NCBI RefSeq assembly: GCF_011694515.1
Contig: NZ_CP050192.1
Location: 4,844,527 to 4,908,526 of the forward strand
DNA from: Mycobacterium sp. DL592
Lineage (GTDB): Bacteria; Actinomycetota; Actinomycetes; Mycobacteriales; Mycobacteriaceae
Direction of reading: 5' to 3'
DNA: 64,000 nucleotides
Part shown: positions 26,471 through 35,403 of the stretch, in pieces
Layout: each line of letters opens with the position of its first letter
Numbering within the stretch: the stretch's first letter is position 1
Made by a program: the position numbers and the translations under genes
Notes under the pieces: model-generated
The model's input: only the letters and a program-made list of their open reading frames with translations
The model's database searches: none
Told to the model about the DNA's origin: nothing

Positions 26471-26834
26471 CGAAAATCATTCCATTGCAACGGCACTGGC
26501 GGCTGACATCGTCATGGTCGTGGTGTTCTGCGCGATCGGGCGCCGCAGCCACGCCGAAGGCCTGACGCTGGGCGGCATCGCTGAGACCGCGTGGCCGTTC
26601 CTGTCGGGAACGCTGGCCGGCTGGCTGCTGGCGCGGGCGTGGCGGGCTCCCACAGCTGTGGCTCCGACGGGCCTGATCGTGTGGGTGTCCACCGTTGTCA
26701 TCGGAATGTTGTTGCGTAAAGCCAGTTCTCAGGGCGTGGCGGTCAGCTTCGTCGTGGTGGCCTCACTGGTGACGGCGTTGCTGCTTCTCGGCTGGCGGGC
26801 TGCGGTGACGTTGGTGGGCAGACGCCGCGGTTAG
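26457..26834 (+). CDS. DUF3054 family membrane protein
   Basis: 125 residues, four predicted transmembrane helices (around 13-28, 44-62, 71-86 and 93-117), with the family's RRSHAEGLTLGGIAETAWPF segment. The function of DUF3054 is unknown. The start lies inside the end of the M23 lipoprotein gene, so translation is likely coupled. It ends 9 bp from the convergent histidine kinase gene. Confidence 0.85.
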   Translation: MDSRSENHSIATALAADIVMVVVFCAIGRRSHAEGLTLGGIAETAWPFLSGTLAGWLLARAWRAPTAVAPTGLIVWVSTVVIGMLLRKASSQGVAVSFVVVASLVTALLLLGWRAAVTLVGRRRG

Positions 26835-26843
26835 TCCGCACAG

Positions 26844-28166
26844 TCAGGCCGTCGTGTCCGGCGCGCCCGTCGATACCGTCAAGGTGGCGCGCAAACCACC
26901 GAGTGGTCCGTCGGACAGTTCGATCCCGCCGCCGTGCAACGCGGCCTGCTGAGCCACCAGAGCCAGGCCCAGACCGGAACCGCCCACCGAGGCGGTGCTG
27001 CCCCGGGCGAACCGGCCGAGCACGACATGGTGTTCTTCGGCAGGCAGGCCGCGCCCGTTGTCGTCAACGGTGATGACCAGATCAGAATCGCTGCGACGGG
27101 CGGTGAGAACGATACGCGTTGCCGCGCCGTGGGTTACCGCGTTGCGGACCAGGTTGTCCACGGCCAGCCGCAGGCCGGCCGGCCAGCCCCAGATCGTGCC
27201 GGGGTCGTCGGCCTCGACCGTGATCTGGACCTCGGCGTCTGAGCGCATGTTCTCCCGCGCCACCCGATCGAGCAGCTCCGCGACGTCGATCGGCTCGCGG
27301 TCCTCGACACGGGCCAGCTGCCCGGAGGCCAGCTGGCCCAGTGCGGTGATGATGGCCTCCACCCGCCGCTGCGCCCGCGACAGGTCGGCCACCACTTCGG
27401 CGCGCTCTTCGGCAGGCAGATCGTGGATGCGCAGGGTGTCCAGGTCGGCGCGCATCGCGGTCAGCGGGGTGCGCAACTCGTGGGCGGCGTTGGCGGCGAA
27501 ATCCTGCGCGGCCTGAAGTGAATTCGTGGTTGCCGCTTGAGCATCGGCGAGGCGGCGCAACATCTGGGCCATCGCCTCCGACAGATCCTCGGCCTCCTTG
27601 GCGCCGTGCACGGGCTCCATCTGCTCGGTGCCCTTACCGAGGCGGCGGGTCTGCTCGGTGAGCCGGCGCAGGGGCCGCACCGCGGGCCCGGCGAGCAGCC
27701 AGCCCAGCCCGGCGGCGACCAGCAGGGCAGTCGAACCGATCAGGATGTACACCGGAATCCGGGCCCGGCTCAACAGCAGACTGTCCTCGCGGATGCCGAT
27801 CGACACCAGAATCCCACCGGCCTGATCGACCGGCACGGTCCGGACCCGGTAGTCGACGCCGTTGACGCTCACGGTCGCCGTGCCGGGAGGAAGCTGCGGC
27901 AACTGGAAGCCACGCTGAAACATCACCTGCCCGGTCGAGCGGGATCGTCCCGTCGTCAGGACACCGTGCCGGGGATCTTGGAGTTGCTCCGGGTACATGC
28001 TCGCGTCGACGATCGATTCGAGTCGCCGATCTAGTTGGGCCACATCGTTATTCGCGAGAACGATCGAGGTCAGTACGGCCAGCAGCGCCACCACGATCGC
28101 AGCGGCCAGCGTGGCGGCGATGGCGACCCGGGTGCGCAGCGAGGTGCTACGTCCCGGCCACCTCAC
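26844..28166 (-). CDS. Sensor histidine kinase, PrrB-like
   Basis: 440 residues. Two transmembrane helices (about 14-37 and 139-160) bracket an extracytoplasmic sensor domain of about 100 residues. A HAMP region ([15 protein letters not shown]) leads to the phosphoacceptor H229 in [12 protein letters not shown], and then the ATP-binding boxes [21 protein letters not shown] and [10 protein letters not shown]. Start GTG 28166 overlaps the regulator stop as GTGA. The sensor domain differs enough that the signal cannot be inferred, but the small haem-carrier-like gene at the head of the run makes haem or an envelope signal a fair guess. Confidence 0.92.
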   Translation of the reverse strand: MRWPGRSTSLRTRVAIAATLAAAIVVALLAVLTSIVLANNDVAQLDRRLESIVDASMYPEQLQDPRHGVLTTGRSRSTGQVMFQRGFQLPQLPPGTATVSVNGVDYRVRTVPVDQAGGILVSIGIREDSLLLSRARIPVYILIGSTALLVAAGLGWLLAGPAVRPLRRLTEQTRRLGKGTEQMEPVHGAKEAEDLSEAMAQMLRRLADAQAATTNSLQAAQDFAANAAHELRTPLTAMRADLDTLRIHDLPAEERAEVVADLSRAQRRVEAIITALGQLASGQLARVEDREPIDVAELLDRVARENMRSDAEVQITVEADDPGTIWGWPAGLRLAVDNLVRNAVTHGAATRIVLTARRSDSDLVITVDDNGRGLPAEEHHVVLGRFARGSTASVGGSGLGLALVAQQAALHGGGIELSDGPLGGLRATLTVSTGAPDTTA

Positions 28167-28882
28167 GGCTCCGCCCGCAGCACATACCCAATCCCGCGGA
28201 CGGTCTGGATCACCCGCGGCACCCCGTCGCGTTCGAGCTTGCGCCGCAGATAACTGATGAACACGTCGGCGACGTTGGTGTCGACGTCGAAGTCGTAACC
28301 CCAGACCAGTTCGAGCAGCCGTTGCCGGGACAGCACCACACCGGAGTTCTCGGCGAGCACCGCCAGCAGATCGAACTCGCGTTTGGTGAGCTCGACCCGG
28401 TCACCCTGGACGAACACCAGCCGGCGGGCGGTGTCGATGGTCAGCGGTCCGATCGTGACAGAGTCGGACCCCTCGGCGGAATTGGCAGCCCGGCGCAGCA
28501 GTGCATGCAGCCGCGCCACCAGCTCACCCAGATCGAAGGGCTTGGTCAGATAGTCGTCGGCGCCCGCCTCCAATCCGGCGATGCGGTCGTTGACGGTGTC
28601 GCGTGCCGAGAGCACACAGATCGGGATGTCGTTGCCCAGCGCGCGCAGCGCTGTCACCACGGCCACCCCGTCGAGCTCGGGCATCTGAACGTCGAGAACC
28701 AACGCGTCGTGGTTCTCGGTCGAGAGCAACCGCAGCGCTTCCTTGCCGGTCGCAGCCACTCGGACGTCGAAACCGGAATGCCGCAGCCCGCGCGCAACCG
28801 ACGTTCGCACGTCCGGGTCGTCATCGACCATCAGGACGGTGCGGCCGGCGCCTTCGTGCGCGGGCTGTTGACCTACCCGCAT
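28163..28882 (-). CDS. OmpR-family response regulator, PrrA-like
   Basis: 239 residues: receiver domain with acidic pocket DDD (20-22), phospho-acceptor D64 in [12 protein letters not shown] and K114 in YLTKPF, then a winged-helix DNA-binding domain ([16 protein letters not shown], ending [20 protein letters not shown]). Much of it is close to my memory of PrrA (Rv0903c), but the gene context differs, so I take it as a paralogue. It starts 6 bp after the haem-carrier-like gene, and the kinase overlaps it by 4 bp, giving a three-gene run. Confidence 0.93.
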   Translation of the reverse strand: MRVGQQPAHEGAGRTVLMVDDDPDVRTSVARGLRHSGFDVRVAATGKEALRLLSTENHDALVLDVQMPELDGVAVVTALRALGNDIPICVLSARDTVNDRIAGLEAGADDYLTKPFDLGELVARLHALLRRAANSAEGSDSVTIGPLTIDTARRLVFVQGDRVELTKREFDLLAVLAENSGVVLSRQRLLELVWGYDFDVDTNVADVFISYLRRKLERDGVPRVIQTVRGIGYVLRAEP

Positions 28883-28888
28883 TGGGGC

Positions 28889-29260
28889 CTAGGAGGCTGG
28901 GAGATCAGCGCCACCGCCGCAGCGGTTCTTCAGGTCGACCAGCGGCTGGCGGATGCCCTGCAGGTCAGCCTTCACCGACGGGTTGTAGTCCAGGTACTTC
29001 TGGACCTCGGTGCGGATGGTGTCACGCGGCGCACCCTCGAGGCCGGTGAAGAAGGCGTTGACGTCCGGATGGGTGAACAGGTAAGCCGACGTCGCGGCAG
29101 AAACCCCGGCGGACACCCCGGCGAGATCGGCGGCAGTGCAGTTCGGCGGCGGGTCGGCCAGTGCAAAGGGGGCCGTGCCAACCAGGATCGCACCGGCGGC
29201 AGCGCCCGCGCCGATCGCTCCGACGACCGTGCGACAGGCCATGCGGGCAGAAATCAACAT
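28889..29260 (-). CDS. Small exported haem-carrier-like protein (Rv0203 family)
   Basis: 123 residues, signal peptide ending APFALA before DPPPNC. The mature part is short and helical with two cysteines (NCTAADLAG and LKNRCGGG), and the YLFTHPDVNAFFTGL segment parallels YLDAHPQTNQALTTI of the neighbouring Rv0203 orthologue. Rv0203 binds haem in the periplasm; haem binding by this divergent copy is inference. ATG 29260 has a near-perfect AAGGAG site. It lies 6 bp before the PrrA-like gene, which is unusual for a secreted ligand carrier. Confidence 0.8.
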   Translation of the reverse strand: MLISARMACRTVVGAIGAGAAAGAILVGTAPFALADPPPNCTAADLAGVSAGVSAATSAYLFTHPDVNAFFTGLEGAPRDTIRTEVQKYLDYNPSVKADLQGIRQPLVDLKNRCGGGADLPAS

Positions 29261-29307
29261 CTCGGACTCCTTTGAGGGTTCGGCGAGACCGTGTCAGTAC
29301 GGATTAC

Positions 29308-29345
29308 CAACAAAAGAAAGCTAAGCAGAAACCCTGCTGAGTTTC
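29308..29345 (-). terminator. Probable terminator after the Rv0203-like gene
   Basis: On the minus strand, GAAACTCAGCAG and CTGCTTAGCTTTC form a hairpin with one bulge and a 5-nt loop (29316-29345), followed by TTTTGTTG. It lies 40 bp past the Rv0203-like stop and before the start of the second haem-carrier-like gene, so it probably separates the two transcripts at least partly. Confidence 0.6.
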
Positions 29346-29384
29346 CCGCCTTGAGCTTAACCAATCGTGAGAATGTCTCCCGGT

Positions 29385-29918
29385 CTAGCGGGCCGTGGAC
29401 GCCGACGGCCCGGGCAGCGGACCCAGTCCCGCCGGGACGGCGGGCACCGACGACGTGGTGGGAGTCGCGGCACCGGTCGAGCCGGCGACGGCCTGGGCGG
29501 GCGTCGTGCCTCCGGCCTGGGCGGTCTGCATCAACCCGAGCAGTTGGGGCAGGCTCACCGGCAACTTGCACTGGGTGGACAGGCTCGTCAGCGGCTGCTG
29601 AATGGACTGCAGGTCCTTGGCGACCTGCGGGTTGGCGTCGAAGTATGTCTTGAGCGCGACCAGCGTCTGCGGCCCGGCCTGTTGCTGGGAAATCGTCGTC
29701 AGCGCCTGATTGGTCTGCGGGTGCGCATCGAGATAGGTGCCGGTGTTGTTCGCCACACCACCGACGGTCTTGGCGATCTGGCTCGCCGCGCAGGGGTCCG
29801 GGGCCGCGGTGGCCGACGTGGTGGCCAGCGCGGCGCCGCCACCGAGCGCGGTGACAGCCAGCACGCCGCCGAGACAGCGCCGCCATCCGGCAGCAAAAGA
29901 CGGGATGGGCCAAGGCAT
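29385..29918 (-). CDS. Haem-binding exported protein (Rv0203 orthologue)
   Basis: 177 residues with a signal peptide (CLGGVLAVTALGGGAALA) cleaved near ATAAPDPC. The mature protein closely follows my memory of Rv0203: DPCAASQIAKTVGGVA, YLDAHPQTNQALTTI, FDANPQVAKDLQSI and the second cysteine in STQCKLPV. It has an added Ser/Thr/Pro-rich C-terminal tail not in the short M. tuberculosis protein. Rv0203 shuttles haem to MmpL11/MmpL3. GAGGAG ribosome site at ATG 29918. Divergent from mmpL11 across a 264-bp gap. Confidence 0.88.
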   Translation of the reverse strand: MPWPIPSFAAGWRRCLGGVLAVTALGGGAALATTSATAAPDPCAASQIAKTVGGVANNTGTYLDAHPQTNQALTTISQQQAGPQTLVALKTYFDANPQVAKDLQSIQQPLTSLSTQCKLPVSLPQLLGLMQTAQAGGTTPAQAVAGSTGAATPTTSSVPAVPAGLGPLPGPSASTAR

Positions 29919-30182
29919 TGGAGGCTCCTCACGGTTCGACGATCACCGGCCGCTGCCGCGATCACGTCGCGACGGCGGTGGTCCCCGACCCGTTGTTTGG
30001 CACCGCACATCCTGCCATCACCGGCAGCCGGCGGCCACTTCGCCGCCGGTAACGAACAGGCACCGGCAGGTCTCGATCCAGCTAATTCCGCGGATCACGG
30101 CAGGTCGGTGCACAGCGCCCTGCGGTAGGCTCGCAGCCACGAAACCCGAGAAGAATGCGGGGAGATCGCCATCCAGCAGTTC

Positions 30183-33131
30183 ATGATGCGCCTGAGCAGC
30201 TACCTGCGCAGATTCCGCTGGCTGGTCTTCGCAGGCTGGTTGCTGGCCCTCGTTCCGGCCATCTACCTGGCGCTCACTCAGTCTCACCAGCTCACCGGCG
30301 GCGGCTTCGACGTCGACGGGTCGCAGTCGCTGCACGTGCAGTACCAACTCGAGGACCACTTCCCCGATCAGGGGGCATCCCCTCTGGCCATGGTCGCCGC
30401 ACCGCGCGCCGACGCCTCCTACGAGGACATGAACAAGGCGGTGGCCCAGCTCGAGGCGGCCGCCAAGCAGGTGCCGAGCGTGTCGGTGGTGCCCAACCCG
30501 GCGCAGCCCGCACCCGCCCCGGACCGCCCCTACGTCGTGTCGCTGCGACTGGACTTCAACAACACCGGCGCCGTCGACGTCTCCCGACAGCTGCGCCAGA
30601 AGATCGGCGTCCGGGGTGACCAGCCCGGCCAGACCGAGAACAGTCGGGTGCGCCTCTACGTCATCGGGCAGGGCGCGCTCGGCGCTGCCGCCCAGACCAC
30701 CACCAAGCACGACATCGCCGCCGCCGAGCGCTGGAACCTTCCGATCGTTCTGATTGTTTTGCTCGCGGTGTTCGGGTCGCTGGCAGCGGCCGCCATCCCG
30801 CTGGTGCTGGGCCTGTTCACCGTGGTGATCACGATGGGGGTGGTCTACGCCCTGTCGACGATCATGTCGATGTCGGTGTTCGTCACCTCGACGGTATCGA
30901 TGTTCGGCATCGCGCTGGCGGTGGACTATTCGCTGTTCATCCTGATGCGGTTCCGGGAGGAACTGCGCGCTGGGCGCGACCCCCAGCAGGCGGCCGATGC
31001 GGCCATGGCGACCTCCGGCCTGGCGGTGGTGCTGTCCGGCCTGACCGTCATCGCCTCCCTGACGGGCATCTATCTCATCGACACGCCGATTCTGCGGTCG
31101 ATGGCCACCGGAGCGATCCTGGCGGTCGCGGTGGCGGTGCTGACGTCGACCACGCTGATCCCGGCGGTGCTGGCGACGTTCGGCCGTTCGGCGGCCAAAC
31201 GCTCGCCGCTGCTGCAGTGGTCGCGTCGCGCGGACGCCACCCAGTCGCGGTTCTGGACCCGCTGGGTCGGTGAGGTGATGCGCCGTCCGTGGCTGTCGGC
31301 GATGTCGGCGACGGTGGTGCTGCTACTGATGGCCGCCCCGGCGTTCTCGATGGTGCTCGGCAACAGCATGCAGCGGCAGTTCCCGTCGTCACACGAGATC
31401 CGCGGCGGTGTCGCCGCGGCTGCCCAAGCGCTCGGGCCCGGCGCCCTGGGTCCGGTGCGGGTGCTGGCGGAGTTCTCCGGCGGCGGCGCCTCGGATCCCA
31501 AGAACGCCGCGGCGCTGGAGGGCATCAGCAGCGAGATGGGCAAGGCGCCCAACATCGTCTCGGTGTCACCGCCGGTGTTCGCCGACGATAACCGCAGCGC
31601 GTTGATGTCGGCGGTGCTCTCGGTGGACCCCGAGGACCTGGCCGCCCGCACAACCGTCGACTGGATGCGCGCCAACCTGCCGAGGGTGCCTGCCGCGGCC
31701 GGCGTGAAGATCGACGTCGGCGGCCCCACCGCGCTGATCAAAGACTTCGACGACCAGGTGTCGCAGAAACAGCCGCTGGTCCTGGTCTTCGTCGCGCTGA
31801 TCGCCTTCGTCATGCTGCTGATTGCCATCAGGTCGGTGTTCCTGGCGCTCAAGGGCGTGCTGATGACGGTGCTGTCCGTCGCGGCCGCCTACGGCAGCCT
31901 GGTGATGGTGTTCCAGTGGGGCTGGCTGGAAGGCCTGGGCTTCGAGCAGATCACGTCGATCGACAGCACGATCCCGCCGCTGGTGCTGGCCATGACCTTC
32001 GGCTTGTCGATGGACTACGAGATCTTCCTGCTCACCCGCATCAGGGAGCGGTACCTGCAGACCGGCGACACCCGCGATTCGGTCGCCTACGGCGTGGCCA
32101 CCAGTGCGCGCACCATCACCTCCGCGGCGCTGATCATGATCGCGGTCTTCATCGGGTTCGCGTTCGCGGGCATGCCACTGGTGGCCCAGATGGGCGTGGC
32201 GTGTGCGGTCGCGATAGCCGTCGACGCCACCGTGGTCCGGCTGATCCTGGTGCCCGCGCTGATGGCGATGTTCGACCAGTGGAACTGGTGGCTGCCGGGA
32301 TGGCTGGCCCGCATCCTGCCGTCGGTCGACTTCGAGAAGCCGCTGCCGAAAGTCGACCTCGGTGATCTGGTCGTCATCCCTGACGACATCTCGTCGCTGA
32401 TGCCGCCGACGGCGGATTTGAAGATGGTGGTCAAGGACGCGGCCCGGCTCAAGGACCTGGCCCCCGACGCCGTCAGCGTCGCCGATCCGATGGCGTTCAC
32501 CGGGTGCGGAAAGCTCGGCGCCCTGGCCGGGAGTGTGCGTGGCAGCGATGATGCCACCCGGCCCTTGCCCCAGCGAATTCCGGCGGGCGGAACCACCACC
32601 GTCGAACGTAAACCGATCCGGTCCTACCTGGGCGCCAGGACGTCGGCCCCGCGCCCGGTGCACCCGGTCACGATGTGGCGCGGCCGGTTGGCCATCGCGC
32701 TGGAGGCGCTGGAGACCGAGAGCGACGTCACCCTCGCCGGTGTCGAGCGGCTCAGCCCCGTGGAGACCACCAACGTGCAGCTTCCCACCGGCGACCGGCT
32801 GCAGATTCCGACCTGCGCGGAGACACTGCGACTGCAGGCGTTCCTGATCCTGTGCCGCAACAACCACGCGGACTACGCCGACTTCGCCGGACTGGTCGAT
32901 GTGATGGATTACCAGACCGCTGCGGTGGTACTCGGCGGAATGGACCGGTATTACTGTTCACAGCGAACTGAGCAACAATGGATCGCAACCCAGTTGGTGC
33001 GCAGGCTAGCCGACCCCACCCCGTCGGACGACGACGAGCGTTGGGCGGGTGCGGAGGGCCGCGCTGAATGGGAGACGATCAGGCAACGTTGCCTTTCGGT
33101 GGCAGTGGCGATCCTGGAGGAGGCGAGGTGA
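30183..33131 (+). CDS. mmpL11: MmpL11, RND-family lipid transporter
   Basis: 982 residues with two 6-helix halves and periplasmic loops. The proton-relay Asp-Tyr pairs are in FGIALAVDYSLFILMRF and FGLSMDYEIFLLTR. A soluble C-terminal domain of about 270 residues follows the last helix. In M. tuberculosis MmpL11 exports mycolate-containing lipids and has been tied to haem uptake together with Rv0203. ATG 30183 (ATG 30186 next) has only a distant GGGGAG, so the start is approximate. The stop overlaps the next gene as GTGA. Divergent from the two haem-carrier genes. Confidence 0.94.
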   Translation: MMRLSSYLRRFRWLVFAGWLLALVPAIYLALTQSHQLTGGGFDVDGSQSLHVQYQLEDHFPDQGASPLAMVAAPRADASYEDMNKAVAQLEAAAKQVPSVSVVPNPAQPAPAPDRPYVVSLRLDFNNTGAVDVSRQLRQKIGVRGDQPGQTENSRVRLYVIGQGALGAAAQTTTKHDIAAAERWNLPIVLIVLLAVFGSLAAAAIPLVLGLFTVVITMGVVYALSTIMSMSVFVTSTVSMFGIALAVDYSLFILMRFREELRAGRDPQQAADAAMATSGLAVVLSGLTVIASLTGIYLIDTPILRSMATGAILAVAVAVLTSTTLIPAVLATFGRSAAKRSPLLQWSRRADATQSRFWTRWVGEVMRRPWLSAMSATVVLLLMAAPAFSMVLGNSMQRQFPSSHEIRGGVAAAAQALGPGALGPVRVLAEFSGGGASDPKNAAALEGISSEMGKAPNIVSVSPPVFADDNRSALMSAVLSVDPEDLAARTTVDWMRANLPRVPAAAGVKIDVGGPTALIKDFDDQVSQKQPLVLVFVALIAFVMLLIAIRSVFLALKGVLMTVLSVAAAYGSLVMVFQWGWLEGLGFEQITSIDSTIPPLVLAMTFGLSMDYEIFLLTRIRERYLQTGDTRDSVAYGVATSARTITSAALIMIAVFIGFAFAGMPLVAQMGVACAVAIAVDATVVRLILVPALMAMFDQWNWWLPGWLARILPSVDFEKPLPKVDLGDLVVIPDDISSLMPPTADLKMVVKDAARLKDLAPDAVSVADPMAFTGCGKLGALAGSVRGSDDATRPLPQRIPAGGTTTVERKPIRSYLGARTSAPRPVHPVTMWRGRLAIALEALETESDVTLAGVERLSPVETTNVQLPTGDRLQIPTCAETLRLQAFLILCRNNHADYADFAGLVDVMDYQTAAVVLGGMDRYYCSQRTEQQWIATQLVRRLADPTPSDDDERWAGAEGRAEWETIRQRCLSVAVAILEEAR

Positions 33132-33628
33132 CGGTGGCAGCGGACTCCCTCCCTGATGCCGTACCCGCGCCGGGCACGTCGACCGCGTTTGACGATCGTC
33201 CGGTCGAATTCTGGCCGACGGCCTCCATCCGCGCGGCGTTGGAGAACGGCGACATCACCGTGTGGCAGCGCATCGTGGTCGCCGTCAAGCGTGATCCGTT
33301 CGGCCGCACCGCCCGGCAGGTCGAGGAGGTGCTGGAGAACTCCCAGCCGTACGGCATCTCCAAAGCGCTCGCCGAGGTGCTGATCCGGGCCAGAAATCAC
33401 CTGGAGTCCAACGAGCGCGCCGAGGCCGCCCGGCATGTGCGGCTGCTGCTGGACCGCTCGGGGCTGACCGAGCCGGAGTTCGCCTCCCGCATCGGTGTGG
33501 CTCCCGCCGACCTGAGTACCTACTTGGACGCCAGCGTCAGCCCGCCGGCGTCGCTGATGATCCGGATGCGCAGGCTCTCCGACCGGTTCGCGAAGATGCG
33601 GGCCCAGCGGGCCAACGGCGAGAGCTGA
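33128..33628 (+). CDS. Conserved mycobacterial protein of unknown function (Rv0201c-like)
   Basis: 166 residues from GTG 33128 in a 4-bp GTGA overlap with mmpL11, so production is coupled. The C-terminal half (about 105-150) looks like a helix-turn-helix: LTEPEFASRIGVAPADLSTY followed by a helix LMIRMRRLSDRF, as in XRE-type domains. The N-terminal half is mixed helix without an assignable domain. Could be a DNA-binding partner of the transporter locus, but that is inference from fold and position only. Confidence 0.7.
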   Translation: MTVAADSLPDAVPAPGTSTAFDDRPVEFWPTASIRAALENGDITVWQRIVVAVKRDPFGRTARQVEEVLENSQPYGISKALAEVLIRARNHLESNERAEAARHVRLLLDRSGLTEPEFASRIGVAPADLSTYLDASVSPPASLMIRMRRLSDRFAKMRAQRANGES

Positions 33629-33636
33629 CGCCGTCG

Positions 33637-34062
33637 GTGTGGTCCAACCCCGATTCGGCTGCGCTGCAACATATTCTGCGAGACACCTGCACGGTGGCGG
33701 TGGTCGGCGCCTCCGCTGATCCCGCCCGCCCCAGCTACGGGGTGTTCGACTATCTCGCCCGGGCAAGTCACTACGACCTGTTCCCGGTGAACCCGACCAT
33801 CGCCGCGGTCGGTGGCACCCCGGCCTACCCGTCGCTTGCCGCGCTTCCCACAGTGCCCGACATGGTCGACGTGTTTCGCCGCACCGAGGAGCTGCCCACC
33901 GTGCTGGCCGACACCCTTGCGCTGAATCCGCGCCCGAAATACCTGTGGCTGCAACAGGGCTTGTGGGACGAAGACCTTGCGGCGCAAGCCGAGGCGGCTG
34001 GTCTGCGCGTGGTGATGGACCGGTGCCTGAAGGTGGATTACGCCCGGCTCATCGGGAGTTGA
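33637..34062 (+). CDS. CoA-binding domain protein (YccU-like)
   Basis: 141 residues from GTG 33637. The Rossmann-type CoA_binding_2 domain is complete: VAVVGASADPARPSYGVF, the middle YDLFPVNPTIAAVGG and the end YLWLQQGLWDEDLAAQAEAAGLRVVMDRCLKVDY segment. Small single-domain proteins of this kind bind CoA or nucleotides; their role is unknown. It starts 8 bp after the Rv0201c-like gene, and its 3' end overlaps the convergent omamB gene by 14 bp. Confidence 0.88.
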   Translation: MWSNPDSAALQHILRDTCTVAVVGASADPARPSYGVFDYLARASHYDLFPVNPTIAAVGGTPAYPSLAALPTVPDMVDVFRRTEELPTVLADTLALNPRPKYLWLQQGLWDEDLAAQAEAAGLRVVMDRCLKVDYARLIGS

Positions 34063-34738
34063 TCGGCGCGACGTCGAGAACCAGCCACTGCCCATCCTGC
34101 TTGGCCAGGCCGACCCGCAGGGCGAGCACCGCGGTGTCCGGCGGCTGCCCGGGCTGAATCTGGGTGCCTCGCATCACCACCGCGACGCTGGCCGCGGAGG
34201 TGCCTAGCGCCTCCAGGCCTGCTGAGATGGTCTGCGCTTGCGCCGTCACGTTACGCTTGGCGAGATCGGCTGTGGCCTTTGCGAATTCGTCCTTGAAAGC
34301 GCCGGCCCGGTCCGGTGCCATGAACGAGGCCGCCCGGTCGATCGATGCCGTGGGGGCGCCGGGGGTGAAGGTGGCGGTGGCCTCGGCGACAGCCGTGGCG
34401 ATCCGGACCACCTCGGCGGTGTCGCTGTGGAAGTTCCGGTCGGGCACGGTCCACCGGGTGTATCCGACGGCCAGCGCTGCCACCAATGCCGCCGTGGCCA
34501 GAGCCGCGACCGCCAGCCGCAGCCCGGGCCCGTCGTCGTCGGTGCCCACTGTGACCGAATCACGCCGGTAGAGAACAAAATTGACGATCACGCCTTCGAC
34601 GACGAGAAGGCAGATCATCGAGCACACCGAAACCCACCACAGCGGCCAGCCCAGCACCACACCGATGCCCATCAGTGCGGCGATGGCCGCTAACGGCGCG
34701 ACGATGTCGAATGCCAGTACCCGGGCCAGGTTCCTCAT
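34049..34738 (-). CDS. omamB: Mce-associated membrane protein OmamB-like (Rv0200)
   Basis: 229 residues, equal to my memory of Rv0200. Three transmembrane helices in the N-terminal half (about 8-27, 32-55 and 75-97) are followed by a periplasmic NTF2-like domain with the family pattern FMAPDRAGAFKDEFAKATADL and WLVLDVAPIN. Orphaned Mce-associated proteins stabilise Mce lipid-import complexes. The start overlaps omamA as ATGA, so they are one transcript. Name rests on length, topology and position next to zmp1. Confidence 0.85.
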   Translation of the reverse strand: MRNLARVLAFDIVAPLAAIAALMGIGVVLGWPLWWVSVCSMICLLVVEGVIVNFVLYRRDSVTVGTDDDGPGLRLAVAALATAALVAALAVGYTRWTVPDRNFHSDTAEVVRIATAVAEATATFTPGAPTASIDRAASFMAPDRAGAFKDEFAKATADLAKRNVTAQAQTISAGLEALGTSAASVAVVMRGTQIQPGQPPDTAVLALRVGLAKQDGQWLVLDVAPINSR

Positions 34739-35334
34739 CGCAGCGATTCCAACCGCGAGATCAACAGCTTTCCGTCGACGTCGGAGACCCCGAGCCGCAG
34801 GTTCCACCGCACGGTCGTCGGCTTGTTGCCGGCATTTTCACTCACCGAGGTGGCAATGACGATGACGTTGTCGGTGCGCTGGGCCAGTTCGGGCGGCAGT
34901 GGCGCCTGCTGGGGTGGACGCTGTCCGGCCGCGGGGTCCAGATCGTGGTGGACCGCCTCGACGGACACCGACTCGATCTGCCCGGTGGTGCGCGCCTGCA
35001 GCGTCTTGACCACTTCCCGGTACGGCTTGATGGACGACTCGAAGTCGGAGTTCAGCCCACCGACGGTTCCGTCGTGCAGTTTCTGCAGGCTGGCGTCGAC
35101 GTTGTCGACGTTCATGTTGATCAGCACACCGGTCCAGTCCGCCGCGGCGGCCAGCACCCGGGACTGATAGGTGCGCTCGTCGGCGGCGCTGCGGTGATCC
35201 GACCAGATCAACCCGCCCAGCACCACCGTCACCACGCCAAGGGCCCCCAGCACTGCCGAGGCGATGCCGTAACCGGAGAACACCCGCGTGGCCGCGGTCG
35301 TGCGCTCCGACGTCGTCTCGTCCGCCTCGGGCAT
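34735..35334 (-). CDS. omamA: Mce-associated membrane protein OmamA-like (Rv0199)
   Basis: 199 residues: a cytoplasmic N-terminus, one transmembrane helix (about 24-46), and a periplasmic domain with DWTGVLINMNVDNVDASLQK and the C-terminal DVDGKLLISRLESL typical of Mce-associated proteins. In M. tuberculosis OmamA supports the Mce1 (fatty acid) and Mce4 (cholesterol) importers by keeping their subunits stable. No mce operon lies in this window, in line with the 'orphaned' label. Divergent from zmp1 with 69 bp between the starts. Confidence 0.85.
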   Translation of the reverse strand: MPEADETTSERTTAATRVFSGYGIASAVLGALGVVTVVLGGLIWSDHRSAADERTYQSRVLAAAADWTGVLINMNVDNVDASLQKLHDGTVGGLNSDFESSIKPYREVVKTLQARTTGQIESVSVEAVHHDLDPAAGQRPPQQAPLPPELAQRTDNVIVIATSVSENAGNKPTTVRWNLRLGVSDVDGKLLISRLESLR

Positions 35335-35403
35335 GCAGGGGAGGCTACCGGGCCCGCCCCGCACCGAGGACGACGGCCGCTCACCTCTGGTAAGGATGGT
35401 TGG

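Noticed and set aside
29350-29378. IdeR box upstream of the small haem-carrier gene
   Set aside because: Only a half-site-like GGTTAAGCT is seen; too few consensus positions match.
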